From Dromaius novaehollandiae (lineage: Eukaryota > Chordata > Aves > Casuariiformes > Dromaiidae), in NCBI RefSeq assembly GCF_036370855.1, contig NC_088098.1, positions 198,695,773 through 198,759,772 on the forward strand: a stretch of 64,000 nucleotides of DNA. Direction: 5' to 3'. Of this stretch, positions 47,240 through 60,784 are shown piece by piece. The notes under the pieces were generated by a model. It was not told the origin of the DNA. It searched no databases and saw only the letters and a program-made list of their open reading frames with translations. Each line of letters opens with the position of its first letter. Within the stretch, counting starts at the first letter, position 1. The position numbers and the translations under genes are program-made.

Positions 47240-49830
47240 TTTACAGATATCATGGCCACAAAATACCTCTGAGGTCATCCAATCTGATTTTCTCTTTAAC
47301 AGAAGCCATATGTTTTCCCATTTTTATGACTTTTTCATTTATAATAGCTCTATGTGAGTTAGATTCTATCATTTAGAAGTCATTCCATCAGTACCAGAAT
47401 GGATGAAATAGGTTTCCTATGAATTTGAGCCTCTTGACTGATTGATTGAGTTACCTGTCCTGGTAGTTTTGAACTCTGATAAGAGTTTGTCCTTTAAGGA
47501 TTCACTCTTTTTAGAGTAATAATCACACAGTACGAATTAAGTGTTAGAAAGCAAAATTAAATACATTCAGAATAGGCTTAACACTTGCATTTTTAGCAGT
47601 GAGAGAATTTAACAATCATGTGGATTCTTTGGTCATAATAATTTGTGAACACATGACACATCTAGGATCTCCTCCTTTAGGCTGCCTTTTTTCAGAACAT
47701 TATGAGAATGTTGCCTTCCTGTCAAACTGACTGGCAATTAGCCAATAGGTTTGAAACTGAGCAGAGTAAACACAGACAAACAGACAAACACAATTAACAT
47801 GATCATGTAAACATAGTTTCTACATGAAATCAAACTTAGATCTCCAGCCTTGATTTAAAAAATATTGCTTGCAATGGAGAATTCATCACATTGCCTGCTA
47901 AGCTGCTCTAATAGTTAATTTCTCTCACTGCTAAAAACATGAATCTTAAGCCTAAACTCTGTTTTGCTTCAATTTTATCACCCGCTTCATACTGTATGAC
48001 TGTTTGAAGACCTCATTTGTTATCATATCACTGTTTCACAATGCAGGTACTTCAGAGATGGTGAGCAAGCCATGTTTGATGGTTATATTCAATAAATTCA
48101 ATAGGTTGCACTTCTTGAATTGTTTTGTAATCCTCTAATCTTTCCTGTGGTCCCTTCCAGCCCCAACTATTCCGGATTCTGTGATTCTTCCCTCTCCAAT
48201 TTTTCAATACACTTCTTGAAGATGGGACACCAGAATTGAGCTCTGTATCCCAACATCTATCACATCAGAGTCAGCTACAGAGGCAAAAAGGTGATACCCA
48301 TACGATTCTTTTTTCTGGCAATATATTCATTTTCACATAGCTGTTTTAAACATGATTTCACATTAGTTAGATGACCATTGCCCTCAAGTCTTTTAGAGTC
48401 CCTATTTACAAAATACAGTTAGTTCTCCTCTACAAGGTCATTCTATGTTTTTAGGTATACAGCAATGCAGCTGGTCATGTTAAAGCTCATATTATTTGCT
48501 TGTTCTTGATTTACTAAGTGATAGAAATAGGCCTGTATCAGGTCAAGATTCATCTCTCTTACCTTCAACCACCTAAAATTCTGGTCTGTAGTTTAAACTA
48601 GCCACATGGGCTCCTTTTAGAGTCATTGGAAAGTCAAAGGTTCCAGAGGGCACTTCCTCACATCTGTTTGAGATAATGACATGGGATGAATTGTCCCCTG
48701 GAGGTGCCAACAACTCACCATTGACTCTACAGGACAGGACAAGCAGAAAAGATTACACACCTGACTTTGTGGTGGCTAACGATGGGATGTAAGACAAATC
48801 CCATCCCCAGTGATGTCTCAGTGTCATTATTTAGCTCTCCCCTGATCTTTATGTGCTTTCTAGCCTTTTTTAAGAATGGTTTTAGATCTTTGCTTAAGCC
48901 ATGAATACAAGTTTTAAAATGGAAAAAGACCAAGGACTTATTTCTACAGGGCTCTGTAGAGACAGATACACAGTCTTAATGATGGTATGACTGTTTCCAA
49001 TTACATTTTTAAAACTCTTGTTAATTTAATTGTATCCAGATTATATGAATTGTTTTATATTGTTCTAGGATTTTTTCTTCAAAATGTGGCGTGATTTCAA
49101 ATAAAATCCAATGCAGAATATAAATACTTTATGATAGCACTTATCTTTATCAAACAGTTTATAAATTAATGAAAAAATCAAGTTAGTTTTATATGTTATC
49201 CATAAAATTATTGTGATTGGCAATAATTACATTACCCTTCTTCGGTTTTTCCTTTGTGGAATCCCATTCTCCTTATTCTTAGCATCAGGGTCAGGCCAAT
49301 ACATTTTAAAGTACCTGATACGACAGTAACGTTCCTCCATTCCTCTGAAACTTCCCTATTGTGGCAAGACTTATCAAAAATCAGTAGTAATGGTTCAGAC
49401 AGCTAGCTCTCTTTAAACAGTTAGCTATTTCAAAATATCTAATTTCAGTATGTGTAGTTTAACATTCTCTTCAGTCATTATTAGAGTAAAAGATTTTTCA
49501 TCAACCTGATTTGAATTTCTAGCCTATTTTATTCAATTGATAATAGAATCATTTAATAAATACTTTTGCCTTTCTGCCTTTTTACTAACATCACTGACTT
49601 CCTTCTACAAATAAAAAATAAATGTCATTATTGTGATTTTTCCTTTCTTAATGGCTCTTACAAGCTCCTTGCTTTTTCTTTCCTGTTTAGAAAAATTTCC
49701 ATTTCTGAGGTCTACTGTTCATAGATTTTTTCTTATGTCTTTTTGCTTACCTTGTTAATCTTCTGCAGCTCTTCCCCCTTAATCGATAACCTTTCCTCTT
49801 CTTTATTGTTAATGTTCCTGTTATAATGAA
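47240..49830 (-). mobile_element. Old CR1 LINE, antisense, about 2.6 kb
   Basis: The + strand carries the reverse of the ancient CR1 type shared across turtles, crocodilians and birds. The 3' end is seen at 47240-47300 (CTCTGAGGTCATCCAATCTG). Clear matches resume at 47835 (CTCCAGCCTTGATTTAAA; AATGGAGAATTCATCACATT), continue through 48200 (TCCAATTTTTCAATACACTT; GGGACACCAGAATTGAG) and 48480 (TTAAAGCTCATATTATTTGC), reach the reverse-transcriptase region near 49020-49260 (TCAAGTTAGTTTTATATG; GGCAATAATTACATTACCCT), and end near 49790 (CTTGTTAATCTTCTGCAGCT). The middle part 47400-47820 is poorly matched and may be an insertion or simply decayed. No frame survives. Confidence 0.75.
48149..48189 (+). 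mobile_element. Minimal CR1 tail nested in the old antisense CR1
   Basis: GGTCCCTTCCAGCCCCAACT followed by ATTCCGGATTCTGTGATTC is the bird-type CR1 3' end, in the + direction. On either side the host CR1 text continues (AATCTTTCCTGTGG before; TTCCCTCTCCAATTTTTC after). The insertion is only about 40 bp and is therefore an extreme 5' truncation. Confidence 0.7.
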
Positions 49831-51419
49831 CCAGACTACTTCAGAAGAGTACCTTGAAAAAATGCAACAATCCATCCAATCTTCAATACAATGTAATGCA
49901 GAAGACCTTATCAGCTATCCCATTCCTGGTCCACAGCCATCCATAGTCTTTTGCTCCCAGACTTTAGGATCATGTAAATTGCAGAAAATTTCTGCAGCAT
50001 GTGGTATCTGCTACTATGCTGGATACTTTGATATGAAGATTTTTTTTTTTATGTATGTCCTCAGTTTAACTGTTTTTTAATTCCAAAAATATCAAAGATG
50101 ATACAGACCCTTTAAAATTTCTTGCTTAGTTATAGAAAGATGGCAATGATCTCATAGTATTGCATGCTAAATTTTTGAGGTGCAGAAAAATGCATACCCA
50201 TTTTTATCCTTGTAGAGGTTTTTGAACCCAGATAAGACCCTGAATAGCTCAAGTCACAAACAAGAAAGTACCACAAATTTCCTAAATCTCAGGCTTGAAT
50301 GAGATGAATTGGGAAATTTGAGGAACTTGAATGCTACAAGCAGATGCAGAACAGAAAGATATTTGCTAGGAGAATTAGGTGTGCAAGGAGTCTGGAGTTA
50401 TATCATGTAAATGATGAGAAAAGACAGGGAAATAAAAGATTCCTTTTAAAAATTTTAAGCCACGACTATTTTTTAATAGAAACAAATTACTTTTTCACTT
50501 TCTGTGAAATTCCCTTGCACTAATCACAGAACCTAGCACCAGCAAAAAGAGCAAAGTGGCCAGGTTTTCCAGAAGAAAAGATCAAAAAGAAGCTGATTTG
50601 GAAGACTTAATATGCTAAATGTCTACACTGTAGCTGCGCCATATCCAAAATTCTAGAGCAATAAAATCATCTGAAAATGTATCTAGTAAAAGAGGATAAA
50701 AGGTTACACAAAATATATACTTGCTATGCAAGAACACAAACATATCTCAACTTGCCTATAAAGCTAAAGCTTACATTATATTCTTAAAAAAACATGCTCT
50801 CTTGGATGGTTTATCTGAATTGTGAAATACGTATATAACAACGGTCTGTAAATCAGCATTCTAATACTTTATTACAGGCCACTTAATATTGTCCATCCGA
50901 CTGCAGCACCACTGCTCCTGCTGCAGAATCTATGGGCCTCAAAGCACTTACAACAGCGAAACAAGTCAAAACACCTCTTTCCAAAGTAAGCAAGTTACTG
51001 CTAATATACTTCAACTTATCTGTAGTTACAAAAAAAAGTACCAAAAATTCAGAAACTGAAATGGTCTGACCTGAAACTTTTGAATAGAAAAGTTCATGTC
51101 AGCACAGAAATTTTGTAAACTTTGGTTCCAGTTGGCCTATTTTCATTTATTTATTGTGGCTTAGTCACAAACCTGGAAAAAAAATCACCTGTTCACCCAG
51201 CTCTACCAGTAAGTCTGAGAGACATTTGGGAACATAGGAAGAGAGCCCCAAAGCCTGCCCCAGCCCCTCTCCTTTCCTATCTCTTTCTTCTTTTTTCCTC
51301 ATGCTAAAGCAGAAAAGGAAATAAAGCAGCTGCTGGGCAGAAAGCTAAGTAATGAACTACCGGGCCAGAGGAATTTACTTACGAGGAAACACTACAAGCT
51401 AAATGTGGATAACTTGACT
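49831..51419. other. Unique AT-rich sequence
   Basis: An 84-codon frame at 49826-50080 has no recognised domain. No repeat family is seen. Confidence 0.4.
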
Positions 51420-51800
51420 GAATAATGGATTGTAGGTGTAATAAAATCTACAAATATTTGAAGTGAATACTGTCAAGGAAGAAAAGGGATGATTTAAAGT
51501 AGAATAAGCTACTTTGTGGAAAAAAACAGAACAGACATAGTAAGACACACAATGACTCAAAACGCTCATTGCATGGAGTGAGATAAAATAACACCTGTTT
51601 TTACACTGGTTCTGTGGAATTATTGTGAGGTTAGTTATTTTCTAGTGAATTACTGGCATGGAAAAATCAAAGGTCTTCAACCGTCAGCATACAAAGATTC
51701 AGGAACAGCCTTCCATGAGGGAAAGTGGACTTAAGTTTCTAACTAGTTTTAAGAAGGCACTTGGTAAGCTTACAAACAGAATTATATGACATGGTTGTTA
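51420..51800 (+). mobile_element. Old CR1/L3-like LINE 3' remnant
   Basis: ACAAATATTTGAAGTGAATACTG early on, then TTCAGGAACAGCCTTCCATG, then TTTTAAGAAGGCACTTGGTA and AATTATATGACATGGTTGTT, follow the order of the 3' part of old CR1/L3 elements (TATTTGAAG...; GGAA..GCCTTCCA; TTTAAAAGRAGGCTKGA). The spacing is roughly right but divergence is high, and the clade is uncertain. Confidence 0.45.
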
Positions 51801-54800
51801 CTCCTTTCCAATGTGCTTTCAGTATCTTTAGGAGTTCCACTGTACATTGATGAGAACTCATTTTCCTCTCTCTGTCTTAGCAGGTATTTATAAAATACTT
51901 GGTGATCTGGTACCTAAGTGCTGAGCAAAATTAGGAAAAATAAAATACGGAGGGGAGAGTCTTGTCTGCCTTTGTTCCTTTAGTCAGAGATAGGTGTCAA
52001 TGAACATGCCATATGTCCATCTTTTTTTTTTCGTATTTTTTCTATAGAACAGATCCCCAACTTGTATCTTTACTAAGATAGAACTCTCTCCACTGAGAAA
52101 ATCAATAGGACTTTGCTATTGATTTAAATGGGGTCAGAGCTCTGTTTTCAGTCCAGTTTCTGCTCGATCGGACTACAGCAAAGAGTTCAATAACCAGGGT
52201 CAAACTGCTGAGAAATCTGTCCCTCTGCAGTCAACAATCTAAATGCAAGGCTGTTCAGTTGCACGATGTGCTGTGTGCATCTGTCAGCCATCAGATGATC
52301 TCTGACACACACAGATTTGTGAATGAGCATGCAGGGGAGACCGTGGCTTTGAACCCTGTTCCAAAGTGAAATAGAATCAGTGGCATTTACAGTGCACAAA
52401 TGCGTTTATTGTTTGATTTCTTCAGGAAAAAGGGTCACCATGACTTAGGAAAAACAATGATCTCTGTACTGGCTCTGACTTACAGTCCTGCTGGTTCAGT
52501 ATCATGTCTCCAACAGTGGGCAGCACGTGACTGGTCGTAGGAGAACAGAAGAAATACTCCTGTAAACAAAAGGCAATAGCACACCTCCCATGAATGTCCT
52601 AGCCTTATTTGAAAGATCTGCTGGTGCTCTGACACATAAGGTTCATATTCCTTCTAGAAGTTTGTTCCATTATTTAAAGTTCTATTATTTCTTTGCCATA
52701 GTCCAGGATACCTCTTCCCAGCAAGGCAATAGGGTCCACAGACTAAAATTCATCCACTTTTAGAGTTCTGATTTGGCCCCAGCAAGCTTCAGTGTATGTT
52801 TCCTTGCTCAGGTGCTACAGGCTGGAGGAAACAGAGATCCAAGCCTGCCTTCTCTGAACCACTTACTCAAATTGGATTTTATTCCCTTGGTTATATTGCT
52901 TTGGGGTACCCAGTCCAGAGCTCCCATAAGACAAGTTGTATCAACAACTCACCCAAAAGAATTCCAGTGGAAGTAGCTTCCTTGGAGGAAGGAGCTAATT
53001 TGGAGAATCAGTAGAAGACATGGAAGTTAACTTTTAAACTATGCACAGATTTGATCAGCAGAGGACCATGATGTCCTTGTAGTCTTAATTTCAGTATAAC
53101 AGTCATTCCAATTTCATCCAGCAACTCCCACTTCAGGCCTGCAATTTCTGGCCAGGTAAATCTTCCAGAAAGATACTTAGTTCTGACTTTTGATGCTGTT
53201 TTGCCATAACTCAAGACATTGCATAGCCCCAGCCACAAAAAAGAAAGTTACATAATTGCAGAAATGTAAACAGGGAAAATAAGTTAGTATTTCTAATTTA
53301 AGTCTGTTATACCATCTCTCTTGAAATTTTGCTGATTAAAACAATAAACTCCACTGAAGCAAAATAATAACAGATGTACTGTAAGTGTTCCCAGACCTAA
53401 ACACCTTGGAAGGTTCGAGGTCACATGCATTAAAATTGATCCTTATCTTAAGCAGTTTTGACACATATTCTTAGCCTTGGTGGTAAGCAAGTAAGTCCTT
53501 TGAAGTATTCTGAAGCAGGCAAACAAGGATACAGGGCTCTCTTGACCTTATATTTTTGCACAGATTTCTCCAGCTTAGTTCAAGTCATAAGGATTTTTCA
53601 AGTGATACTTCATGGACATGACATTTTAAAGCAACAATGCATCTGCCTGTGCATGTGTGTGTGTATAAAATAGAAAACAGCACTTATATATTCAAAATTC
53701 ATGTTAAAATGATAGAATAAACTGGAGGTGACTGCGCCCTCAAATGACTATAAAAGTATTATCTAGTGACTAGATTGGAATATATTTTCACTAGAGGCAT
53801 AGTATCTTACTTCCTTCACCTTTTTCCTGATTATTACTACACCACTAAATGTATGAACAATCTTTTCTGATTCAATATACTTTTTAGTTCAGTATTAAAA
53901 AGTGTACCAACTATTGCAATATTACATGATGCACATGATGAAAATCATCCTTCCAAAGGGTAGGGTTCAGAATTTAACTCACAATGTTATGCAATGGTTC
54001 CAATTACAAATGCTGACATTCATGTGTTGGTGGCATAAAGAGCACAAAGGGCAGCCTCACCAAATCTGTTTCAGGAACAGGTTCATTATTACTTCCCATA
54101 TATTTGTAGACAACCCCAAAATCACAGCTGACAAGATCCTGGGTCACTCAGGGCATTACCACACAACAAGCTGGCATTTGTACATCCTAAGGCATTGACT
54201 TTTAACTGTGGCTTTACATTTCTGCTAACCAATATGAAGTTTTAGATGAAAACCTTTGTTAAGAGGAAATCCTAAGGATCAAAATAAGAAAATACAAATG
54301 GAATAAAGAAGTATATGTAGGTTAATGGGAACAGAAAGACATTATTTTGATATATACATCTACAGTAAAAATTTTCAATTATGAAAAGGCTATCAGAAAT
54401 TGCAATAGCTAGGTATATAGCTAGATAACCAGCAGGGACTACTTGTAATTATTTGGTGTTGAACTCAGTAGGACAGTTCTTATGTCCTTGTTACATAATA
54501 GATCATAAAAAAATTAAGGACAATCCACATAAAATATGCGCTTTCTAGAGCTATATAACTATATCCTTTTTACCGCTTCTTATGCTCCCTCTTTGTTATT
54601 ATTTCTGTTTTCTTGCCACCCCTCCTTTTTCTTCTTTATTAGGATGAATTTCTTGCAGCAAGAATCTTTTTTCTTCCGAATTATATAGAAAAAGTAAGAC
54701 AAACTGGGTTGTGATCCTGACTTGCAACTATAGACACTTCCATAGATGCTGCTCACCTGATCAGCAGCAGAGTAGCATCCCTCATCCCTCACCCTGGTAC

Positions 54801-55329
54801 AACATGCCATTAGGTGTTTTGTGGAATGCACCGAGCGGTGAAGAAAAGCCTGGTTTCCAGCCAGTGTTGTCTGCGTAGGGTTAGACAGAACTTAGCATGC
54901 AACCCAGCTCTCTCTGTAAACTCCCTGTACAGCAAAGCTGTGGGTTAAATAGCTATTTGCTTATTTTGTAAGCCAAAAGGTTCTAGTGAAAAGTTGCTAT
55001 CTTTTTCTGAAAAGGTTTCTGGTGAAGTGAACCCAAGTCTCTTGCTAAGGCTTGTTTTCAGCATGGAGGATCGGTTATGGGTAGTGAACAGTAACATGTC
55101 AAAATATAGAGAAAAGCAGAATCCTAATTCAGATCTAAATTAAGGCTTTTCAGGCAGGCAGGCAGGGTCTCCCTTCAGAGGCATCCTCTCCCCATCAGCT
55201 GAGGAAGGAAATTGGGCACTTATCTGGGCAGAACTGTCTCACTAAGGGCCTACAATTCAGCCTTAAGTTAAGTGCCTGTAATTATGGTGACTGGACCCCA
55301 TCCAAAATCACTTCAGTTAGTCAGGACCA
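51801..55329. other. Unique sequence, no gene seen
   Basis: A 98-codon frame at 53902-54198 has no recognised domain. GGACAGTTCTTATGTCCTTG near 54472 recalls the last bases of old CR1 copies but lacks body sequence. A (CAGG)4 run lies at 55151-55166. Confidence 0.4.
55151..55166. repeat. (CAGG)4 short tandem repeat
   Basis: Four uninterrupted CAGG units. Confidence 0.8.
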
Positions 55330-56285
55330 GGCAGCTCTAAATGAGCTGAAAGTATCACTGATAAATGCAAAGTAAAGCACATCAAAGGAAAAAAGTGAAA
55401 TTACCTTACAAGGCTTTAGATGCTATGTAATGGTTCAGCCCAGCAGGCAACTGTGGGTGCCACTGCAGACCGCACAGTAACAGCATGCTTGTGGTCCCAA
55501 AAAATCTAACTGCCCTTGGAAGCATAGACGAGATGATAGAAACAGCATGGAAAACATCATAATGCTTTTAAGTATAAAAATGATAGAACATATTTGAGAT
55601 ATTTCTTGCAGTGCCAGACATTGTGCCCCATAAAACAATAAGAGAGACTTGGTGAGACTTCACAGAAAAATGACAGAAATGGAAATGTGGTCATATGAAG
55701 AGAAACTGGAGAGATGGAAGTTTTTCCCCTTATAAATGAACAAGTGAGAGGCAAAATGAACACATTTTACAAATTAATGTTATCATATAAAACAGTACAG
55801 AGAAAGCAGATCAGGGGCTTCCACTCTGCCTCTGGAAGGAAGAACAAGGCATTCATTGAAATTAAAAGGTGGGCAAGTCAAAACTGATAAAAGGAAATAC
55901 CTTTTTATATTACGTGTAATTAAATTGTGGAACTCATTGCCAAAGGAAGTTGTTGAGACCAAAAACTTAACCAGATTCATAAAGAGATTGGATATTATAT
56001 CAATATCATGGATATTCAGAGTTATCATAATTAAAGAAAATAAAATTTTTGGAAGAGATATTAAACTCTGTTCTTCAGGGCATAAGCTAATCTCTGACAA
56101 TTAGAGATCAGGATCAGGAGACCTTTGTGGAGGCGGATTATTCTGCCTCTGCCTCCTGCAGGGTTCTTCTGTCATTCTTTGCAGCATCTGGTACTGGTTA
56201 GATCGGAAAGAGTACTAGACAAAATGGCTTTCCAGTCTGACTTAGTAGATGATTCCTGTATTCTTACATTCCTCTGTAAGGAAGC
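55330..56285 (+). mobile_element. Old CR1 copy, 3' part
   Basis: The text follows the ancient CR1 type: TGATAAATGCAAAGTAAAGC near 55360, AACATCATAATGCTTTTAAG near 55554, TAAATTGTGGAACTCATTGC at 55922 followed by CAAAGGAAGTTGTTGAGACC, GGATATTCAGAGTTATCATA at 56009, GATATTAAACTCTGTTCTTC at 56059, and the end GCATCTGGTACTGG...GACTTAGTAGATGATTCC near 56260. An 82-codon frame (55856-56104) lies inside and is not a gene. Confidence 0.75.
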
Positions 56286-58109
56286 TGTACCCAGATGTGG
56301 GTGTGTGCGTGTATCTTAAACCCTTGTGTGAAAGCACAGGATGAGGCCACAGTTTGGCCCTTAGTCACATGCGAAGGATACGTAAACACAAGATTACGTG
56401 CTTCTGGGGTTTGATTGCTTTCCAGATTTTGGTTTGAGGTTTGCCCAGGACTTCAGGATTTGTTCCTCTGCACGAAGATATAAAACAGTCTTTGAGAGGT
56501 GTTTAAAGGAGTTATATTTAACTGCCAGACAATCCAGATCATTTATCAACATGTTTGTGGTCCCCAAAATAACAAAACCTGTGAAAAGAATGAGTCAATA
56601 CCCAAAGCACTGAAAGAAACATGTTTTGAAAGGACATCATTCAAAAGTTGTATTTCCCCTTGTTTTAGTTTCACTGACTCTCTGCATAAAGTTTGGATCC
56701 TTTCTTCCTGCTATGGGGGGCCTCTATATGAGTCTGGGCACTCACATAGATCAACAGTGAATTGACCAATTCCTTGACTTCTCGCCCCAGGCAGGTATCC
56801 TATCCCCCACCTGCAGGCTAAACTTTACAAACCATCAGCAGTGAACTCTTCTAATCCAGGGCTGGCAAGAGGGAAATGCCATTATCAAGGAGGTTTGTGA
56901 AGACATCCTGCAGTGGACTGTCAATCAATGGGAAAATACGTCTTTTGTACCATTTGCGTAGTACAAAATGGGGGGGAGGGGGGGGGGAGCCCTTGGAATT
57001 GATCCAGGCATAATTTTTGCCACTTTCTGAACTAACAATAATTGACCTAGTTTTACTCCAAACAATAACTGACCATTACAAACATAGGGAGAGGCCTTTA
57101 AAAGCTGCCTTTTCATCTCACCCACCCACCCAGGCACTTTCTTTGGAGAATTAAATTGCCTCAGTATAAAGAATTCACACTAGCTTTAGTTTTGGAAATC
57201 TGATCCTACATTTTTTTCCCATGAAAAATAATTCCTTGATCTGTTATCTTTGGCACTTTTCCTAATCCTTACAAGCATTCATTATCTATTTTGTTTGGTT
57301 GGTTTTTAAGCTACATTTGGAAATATTATTGGCAAGTACTTGCAAATATACAGTAGCCTAGGTAACCCCTTCTTTTGTGTTTACCTTCACCCACTGGGTT
57401 AGTTTAAGCTACTTCTATCTGCCTGGGTGAAATTTAATAAAGTTCATAACTAGAGCTTTACTCCATATGAACATCCTGGAAAGTAATTCATTAAAAAAGA
57501 CACAGTACTTGCAGACCTAAATTAGAAACACTAAAGACATAAAGATTTGTACACTTTTTATTGTTATTTTTGCCCTTATCTGAGTGGATTTAAAGATTTA
57601 ATTCTACTGCCAGTTCAAGCTTTTCACCTCACATGCAAACTTTTTCATTATTTCCTTTTTAAAAGCATTCTAACAATGGCAACTAGTTGGAACATTTCTG
57701 CTGTCATTTCATCTGTCCCCTTGTAAAATACGCATACTTTCAAAAAAATTGGATCAAGAAGTCAGGTATTCTACAGAAGCATTGCAATTGAAACACATTT
57801 TAAATTCATAGTTGCTTAGTCTTAATTTCCAGTACCTTATTTAAGTTCATGTAAAATATAACAATCTGGAATTCTATTCTTTACACCTGGATCTTCAGAT
57901 TTTTCCCTATTTTTCATCCTCTCCTCCTGTACATCGCCCTGGAACAGGAGACAGGAGACAAAAAGTGTGTGAAGATGAGGGAAGAGAACACTTTCTGCAT
58001 TTATTTAATTCTCCTAAATGGGGAAATTAAGAAGAAGATGAGGGTGAGAAAAGCATGTCTGAGGTGATAAATAGTAGCAAGAGTAATAGTATTGTGACTC
58101 TATAACCAC
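56286..58109. other. Unique sequence with a G-rich tract
   Basis: No gene is recognised. The G-run at 56970-56987 is listed separately. Confidence 0.4.
56970..56987. repeat. G-rich homopolymer with one A
   Basis: Two G runs are separated by a single A. Confidence 0.85.
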
Positions 58110-58146
58110 ATAATATACATATATACAAATATATATATATACACAT
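58110..58146. repeat. (TA)n microsatellite
   Basis: ATATACATATATACAAATAT continues as a pure TA run, then ACACAT. Confidence 0.85.
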
Positions 58147-60377
58147 AGTGCAAGTACTTTTAATTTATGAATGTAAATGAATATATACAAACTCCCCTGC
58201 AAGCCCTCAACCCTCCTGCTCTAACCCAAGTATTGCTGTCAAATAATGCAAAATTTTAGCCTGGAGAGAATTTTTATAAGTGACTCATAACCCACTGAAA
58301 ATAGGGGTATTTTTAATGGGAATGTTGACACGATGTCATCTATTCTAGCTCAGACAGTGTTACACAGCTTCTTGTACATAAAACTCATTTAAATGCAGTG
58401 ATGACAAGAGCTTGTTTTTTCACAAGCCCTATAAAGTTCAGTTCAAACAAATACCTGTTATCAGGCTATTCAAGAAAAGGAATGTGGGAGGAGGGGTTGT
58501 TTTAATGTTTTCCTTAGTTTTGAAGTGGTTGAATGGTTCATCAACCCACTGAGTAGTTTCCTTACTCATTTTCTTTTTAATTAATAGACTTGTGAACAAC
58601 CACAACTGCTTTGTGGGACATCAGAAACACTAAACAGATGACTAACTTGCAGTGGGCAATCTACTCAATACAGCCTGCCTTAATTTAAGCCATACCTGAT
58701 GAAAAATAAAAGCATGGCAAGTATGCTGCTTATTGTATAGTTTTGTGTCTGTTTTAAGTTAAAACAAGTCCCTCGTGAGCAGAAAGTAACATTTGGAAAA
58801 CTGAAAGCAGTATTTTGGATTTACCCCACCTGTGAGCATGATTTTGAGCCCTGGTGGGGACATGCCTTATCAGCCAGGTTAGTGTCACATCGATTCTCCA
58901 TAGTGCTGATGGCAGTCATGCCTGCAGGAAGGAGCAGCCACCTCAAGTGACAGCCCCCAGGCCGGAAAGCAGCCTGAGATGGCATTAGCATCTGATAGCA
59001 GGAAAGACAGCCCATGTTATCTCTGTGCTTCTTCAGTCCTGCTTCTGGGTAGGAACCATCTACTGGGGGTTCATTAGAAACCAGCCTCGAGGCAAGCCGG
59101 CTCTGTAAACTACAGCTGTCTAATTGGTTTTGCTTGTGTGCACTGTCTTTGCTTTTATAATGGGGGAAAGCAACACAGCCTTTCTAATTAGATTGTTAAA
59201 CATAATAGCTGAATGGCACAGCAGTAAAGAATTTGCCCTACTCTTTGTAAATCCAGAATAATGCACAGCAAAGATCCAGGATTTTTCCAGCCCATTTCCC
59301 CCATCATCATACCCAATGGTAATGAGACTGGGTTTTTTTTCCCTTAAATTAAGGCAAAAAATTGTAGGCCTTGATGAAATCCAAAATAAATGTCAAAACA
59401 GAATTCCAGGAGCAAACACATATCTCTCTTTATTCTGTTGTTTCTCCTTTCATTCTCTCCAAATGCTGAGGCTATGCACTAATTGGTGCCTTTGTTGGCA
59501 GTGAACACAGGAAAAAGCCCGAATGGGCTTGGAAGATGAACTCCCCTCTCTGCCTGGAGGTGGTCCCCCTCGACCAGGGCTGAAACACACTGGTACTGTG
59601 GGGAAGGTTCCAAAACTACCATTTGCTGTACCTGCTTTGTGTATTAAGAAAGGAATTCAGTCTGTCAGTTCAGCACCTTTCATAAGCTCTAAATTGATTC
59701 AGAGGGAAAAACAAAATTCCATGAAGCCAATTTTCTTCCCAATGCCTTAGATTCAAAGTTTCTACTTTTTTTATAGGTCCTTGCTGTTTTTCACATAAGG
59801 CTTCTCTATCAGGATGCTGAGTGGCTGCTTAAGGATGCAGAAAGGCCTCTGCTTCCATTTGCTTTCTGCACAGTAGAATTCAATGCAAATCCTTACAAAG
59901 ATGATGTGGATATTCAGAAGGATTCCTAATACAGTTGCAACTTTTCCCTTTTCTTCCAGGTCAATCACGTTCTCTTTCCCCTTCAGGAACTGATCCCAGC
60001 ACAAAGAGATGACAGGTCTCCTCAGAATAAAATGGAGGAGTAGACAAATACTCAAAGTATTGTGCAATTTGTATTGATTCTAGGGTTTAGGTCAATCCTG
60101 ACAACATGCCAGTGAAATATCAGCATATTATCTTACCACAGCCTTCAAGACGTTCAATGACACCTCAGTCAGACATCCTTTCTGATATTTTCCCAATTAG
60201 GAGATGGGAAAAAAGAGCATGGTTTGATAGAATAATCAAAAAATGAACCTCCTCATTAAAACCTTGTTTGAGAAGGTACATTTTTCAAAATGTCTTCCCA
60301 TGCTAAAGAGTCATTCTTCTGAAACAGCCAGAAAGTAAAGTTTGAGATGATATATGAAAATGTGTCAGGAATTATCA
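58147..60377. other. Unique sequence, no gene seen
   Basis: The stretch 59110-59250 carries the perfect palindrome TCTAATTAGA (59183-59192) and looks like a possible conserved element. No exon is recognised. Confidence 0.4.
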
Positions 60378-60433
60378 AACTATTCAGTGTGCAACTCCAG
60401 TAAATAACTATTCAGTGTGCAACTGCAGTAAAT
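60378..60433. repeat. Tandem duplication, two 28-bp units
   Basis: AACTATTCAGTGTGCAACTC-type units at 60378-60405 and 60406-60433 differ at one base. A third unit starts (AAC) but does not continue. Confidence 0.9.
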
Positions 60434-60784
60434 AACAGCAACCAGAACCAACTGAGCAACTTTTGTGTGGGCATCTCAAAGGAAAAAGAAAACAAATAAC
60501 AGAAGTGAAGTGCCCTGCAATGAGCTAGCAGCATGTATCTCTGCTGCCTTAAGCCTTCTGAGTCAAAATGAATTTGATTTCTAAACAGTGACACAATTAT
60601 CTCTCAGGGTTGCATATGACTTTGCAGAATGTCAGGGTATGAAAGGGAGAGGTTGAACCTCATCTTGCATGGTCTCTTTCTATTATGTCATGGTCCCATA
60701 TTACCAGAGCAAACAAAACCAACTACTCTTATTGTTTTCAAAATCAGAGACTTCTTACCTTCGCTTTTGTCTGTAAAACATGAG
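60434..60784. other. Unique sequence
   Basis: No gene or repeat is recognised. Confidence 0.4.

Noticed and set aside
54465..54500. Possible old CR1 last bases (GGACAGTTCTTATGTCCTTG)
   Set aside because: No body of the element upstream; too short to support.
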